15,612 bases of DNA from CAZPZZ01 sp964591245 (GTDB lineage: Bacteria; Acidobacteriota; Vicinamibacteria; Vicinamibacterales; UBA8438). Below the pieces are notes generated by a model. That model did not search any database. It was not told the DNA's origin and worked only from the letters and a program-made list of their open reading frames with translations. Position 1 is the stretch's first letter, and each line of letters begins with the position of its first letter. The translations under genes were made by a program, and so were the position numbers. Of this stretch, positions 13,191 through 15,612 are shown piece by piece. Where the stretch lies: positions 1 to 15,612 of the forward strand of contig CAZPZZ010000099.1 in assembly GCA_964591245.1 (NCBI GenBank), given 5' to 3'.

Positions 13191-15612
13191 ATGCCGTCGA
13201 GCATCCTGCCCCGATTTGCGCTGGACGCGTTTCTCATTCTGCTGCTGCTATTCCCCGTCACCGTTCCAGGAGCAGCGGCCGCCCAGAATCACCCCCCTGG
13301 CGAATCAGAAACGACGGCAGAGTCTGCTGGTGAAGACGACGACGGCGAAGAGCCACCGAGCCGTGCTGATGGCAATGACGACGGGCCCAAGGCCTATGCG
13401 GACGTGATCACGGATGAGGCGGACTCCGATGAAGGCGTTTTCACGGTGCATCGGCTCGACGATCTGGTCTTCTATGAAATTCCGCCGGCGGAGTTGGGGC
13501 GTGAGTTCCTGTGGGTCAGTCAGATTGCGCGGACGACCGAGGGGGTGGGGTACGGCGGACAGGCCCTCGGGAACCGTGTTGTGAAGTGGGACCGTCGCGG
13601 GGACCAGGTCTTGTTGAAGAGCGTCTCCTACGCGATTGTGGCGGATTCCGACCAGCCGGTTGCCGCTGCGGTGGCCTCGGCGAACAACGCGACAATCGTG
13701 AAGGCGTTCGACATCGAGGCCGTGTCCGAGGAGGGCGCGCCCGTGATTGATGTCACGCCACTGTTTGAGACCGAGGTCCCGGAATTTAGTGCACGTGTCC
13801 GGCTGCAAGCGCGTGGGTTTGATCGCGCTCGTTCGTTTGTGGAGTCGGTTGCGGTGTTTCCCGAGAACATTGAGGTGCGGACCACGCATACGTACACCGT
13901 GCCGCTACCATCCGGTTCCCAGACACGGGCGTCTCGTACCCGGCGTCGCGGCATGCGTCCTGGCAGTGCGACAGTACTCCTGCATTACAGCATGGTGAAG
14001 CTTCCGGAGGAGCCGATGCAACCCCGTTTATTCGACGAGCGGGTCGGGTACTTCTCGGTGCGCCAGCTGGACTATGGTCGAGATGAGCATCGGTCCCCGC
14101 GTCGGCGCTACATCACCCGGTGGCGACTCGAGAAGGAGTCCCCGACCGCTGCCGTCTCCGATCCGGTGACCCCGATCACCTACTGGATCGATCCGGCGAC
14201 CCCGAGCCAGTGGGTACCTTACGTGAAGCGGGGTGTGGAGGCGTGGCAGCCGGCCTTCGAGGAGGCGGGATTCAGTAATGCGATTGTCGCGCGGGAAGCG
14301 CCGTCGCCTGCGGAAGATCCGCAGTGGAGTGCCGAGGACGCCAGGTATTCGGTCATCCGGTGGTTGCCGTCGACCGTACAGAATGCCTCGGGACCGCATG
14401 TACACGATCCGCGTACCGGGGAGATTCTCGAATCCGACATACAGATGCACCACAACGTGATGAATCTGGTGCGCGACTGGTATTTCCTGCAAGTCGGTCC
14501 GCTGGATCCGCGGGCCAGTACGTTCCCGTTACCCGATTCCCTCATGGGGGAATTACTGGCGTATGTCGTGACCCACGAGGTGGGACACACCCTTGGGTTC
14601 CAGCACAACATGAAGGCCAGCTCCCTGTATCCGCTCGACCGGCTGCGTGACCCAGCCTGGGTCAGTACGATGAGTCATACGCCGTCGTTGATGGATTACT
14701 CACGCTTCAATTATGTCGCGCAGCCAGAAGATGGCATCGCCGTCGAAGATCTCATTCCGAAGGTGGGCCCCTACGATGTCTGGGCGACCAAGTGGGGGTA
14801 TGCGCCGATTCCAGGCGCCTCGAGTACCGATAGCGAGAAGGAGACACTTGACGAGTGGGCACGCGAGCAAGACTCCACCATCTGGTATCGGTTTTCGACC
14901 CCAGGTGCGCAGAATGCGGATCCTGGACAGCTGACCGAAGCAGTTGGTGATGTCGACGCGGTGGAGGCGACCTCGCTGGGACTGAAGAATCTGGAGCGGG
15001 TTGTTGACATGCTGCTTCCAGCGACCGATTCTCCTGGTGATCCCTATGACGATCTGGGCGTCCTCTATGGACGTCTGGTTGGGCAGTGGACGACCGAAAT
15101 GAGGCACGTGGCGGCAGTTGTCGGGGGGGTCCGGTCTCAGCAGAAGCACTTCGGGCAAGAGGGCGTTCGTTTTGTGACGATACCGCGGGAGACTCAGGCC
15201 GAGGCGGTGTCGTTCCTGAACGATCACGCCTTTGCGACTCCGATGTTTCTGATCAATCCTGAGATTCTTCGACGGATTGAGCCGGTCGGCGTGCTCGACC
15301 GCCTGCGATCTGGTCAGGCGAGGGTCTTGGAGTCGCTCCTCACCGAAGCTCGGCTCAACCGGTTGGTCGAACAGGAAGCACTCGATGGTGCCAGCGCGTA
15401 CCCGGCTACCGTGTTTCTTGCGGACCTCCGTGCGGGGCTGTGGCGGGAGCTTGATGAATCTCCGGTGCGAATCGATGCCTACCGGCGGAACATCCAGCGT
15501 GTCTATCTTGGACGCATCGACGAACAACTCAACGGAGCGTCGCCTGTTGGAGGGGATGCCCGTCCCTTCTTGCGTGGGGAGTTGCGTGCGCTGGGCCGAG
15601 ACATCGTTTCTG
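13191..15612 (+). CDS. Exported zinc metalloprotease (DUF5117/DUF4953-type), 3' end beyond window
   Basis: The frame runs from the ATG at 13191 to the right edge, giving 807 residues so far; TGGAGG lies 6 nt before the start. Residues 1-31 are a signal peptide (LILLLLFPVTVPGAAAA before QN). Residues 38-82 are a low-complexity acidic linker rich in Asp, Glu and Gly. A DUF5117-like region follows (about 85-310: FTVHRLDDLVFYEIP, LWVSQIARTTEGVGYGG, ALGNRVVKW). The catalytic domain holds HEVGHTLGFQH (His462, Glu463, His466, His472), the metzincin HExxHxxGxxH zinc motif, with a Met-turn at Met501 in SLMDYSRFNY. Both are intact, so it should be an active zinc peptidase in the periplasm or outside the cell. 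The C-terminal part matches the large helical region of such proteins, which are usually about 800-900 residues, so little is missing. The substrate is unknown. Confidence 0.9.
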   Translation, partial: MPSSILPRFALDAFLILLLLFPVTVPGAAAAQNHPPGESETTAESAGEDDDGEEPPSRADGNDDGPKAYADVITDEADSDEGVFTVHRLDDLVFYEIPPAELGREFLWVSQIARTTEGVGYGGQALGNRVVKWDRRGDQVLLKSVSYAIVADSDQPVAAAVASANNATIVKAFDIEAVSEEGAPVIDVTPLFETEVPEFSARVRLQARGFDRARSFVESVAVFPENIEVRTTHTYTVPLPSGSQTRASRTRRRGMRPGSATVLLHYSMVKLPEEPMQPRLFDERVGYFSVRQLDYGRDEHRSPRRRYITRWRLEKESPTAAVSDPVTPITYWIDPATPSQWVPYVKRGVEAWQPAFEEAGFSNAIVAREAPSPAEDPQWSAEDARYSVIRWLPSTVQNASGPHVHDPRTGEILESDIQMHHNVMNLVRDWYFLQVGPLDPRASTFPLPDSLMGELLAYVVTHEVGHTLGFQHNMKASSLYPLDRLRDPAWVSTMSHTPSLMDYSRFNYVAQPEDGIAVEDLIPKVGPYDVWATKWGYAPIPGASSTDSEKETLDEWAREQDSTIWYRFSTPGAQNADPGQLTEAVGDVDAVEATSLGLKNLERVVDMLLPATDSPGDPYDDLGVLYGRLVGQWTTEMRHVAAVVGGVRSQQKHFGQEGVRFVTIPRETQAEAVSFLNDHAFATPMFLINPEILRRIEPVGVLDRLRSGQARVLESLLTEARLNRLVEQEALDGASAYPATVFLADLRAGLWRELDESPVRIDAYRRNIQRVYLGRIDEQLNGASPVGGDARPFLRGELRALGRDIVS

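Noticed and set aside
14700..15527. Minus-strand open frame of 275 codons
   Set aside because: It is antisense to the metalloprotease; the basic, Arg/His-rich translation is typical of a shadow frame.

Overview
The window is GC-rich (about 60% by eye), densely coded bacterial DNA with no rRNA, tRNA, CRISPR array, insertion sequence or phage gene that I could find. It holds 14 protein genes I can support. One is a 30-codon membrane peptide that is easily missed, and two genes run off the window ends. The gene mix suggests an environmental Gram-negative with a large periplasmic proteome: exported c-type cytochromes beside a YVTN beta-propeller, an exported P1-family peptidase, an HExxHxxGxxH metalloprotease with DUF5117/DUF4953-type layout, and a B12-dependent radical SAM enzyme. 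Acidobacteriota (Vicinamibacteria-like) is my best guess, but it is inference from gene content only.

Layout. (1) 1-1742, minus strand: a likely three-gene operon of a 30-aa single-span membrane peptide, an exported protein of unknown function and an exported double-VOC (glyoxalase-fold) protein cut by the left edge. A candidate promoter lies at 1792-1820. (2) 1811-2779, minus: a nitronate monooxygenase-type flavoenzyme. (3) 2965-4875, minus: a compact operon of monoheme cytochrome c, seven-bladed YVTN propeller and a second monoheme cytochrome c, all with export signals. A promoter-like region with repeats lies just upstream at 4938-4975. (4) 5097-5780, minus: a degenerate receiver-like domain fused to a PilZ (c-di-GMP) domain. 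It is divergent from (5) 6019-6897, plus: a TauD/TfdA-type Fe(II)/2-oxoglutarate dioxygenase, with an inverted repeat around an extended -10 and a hairpin in its leader. (6) 7030-11085, minus: an exported autoprocessing P1-family (DmpA/NylC-type) hydrolase, an SSS-family Na+ symporter that overlaps it by GTGA, and an SLC13-type Na+/carboxylate symporter, probably one uptake and hydrolysis operon. (7) 11517-13058, plus: a B12-binding-type radical SAM enzyme with a candidate promoter at 11399-11427. (8) 13191 to the right edge, plus: an exported zinc metalloprotease.

How they may work together. The clearest functional units are the cytochrome/propeller/cytochrome operon, which looks like a periplasmic redox module of unknown substrate, and the hydrolase plus two-symporter operon, which looks like nutrient scavenging. 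I see no defence system or mobile element. The best candidates for something undescribed are the cytochrome/propeller module, whose propeller carries histidines at one equivalent position in blades 1, 3 and 5, and the small membrane peptide at the head of the first operon. Homology statements rest on recognised motifs; no database search was possible.
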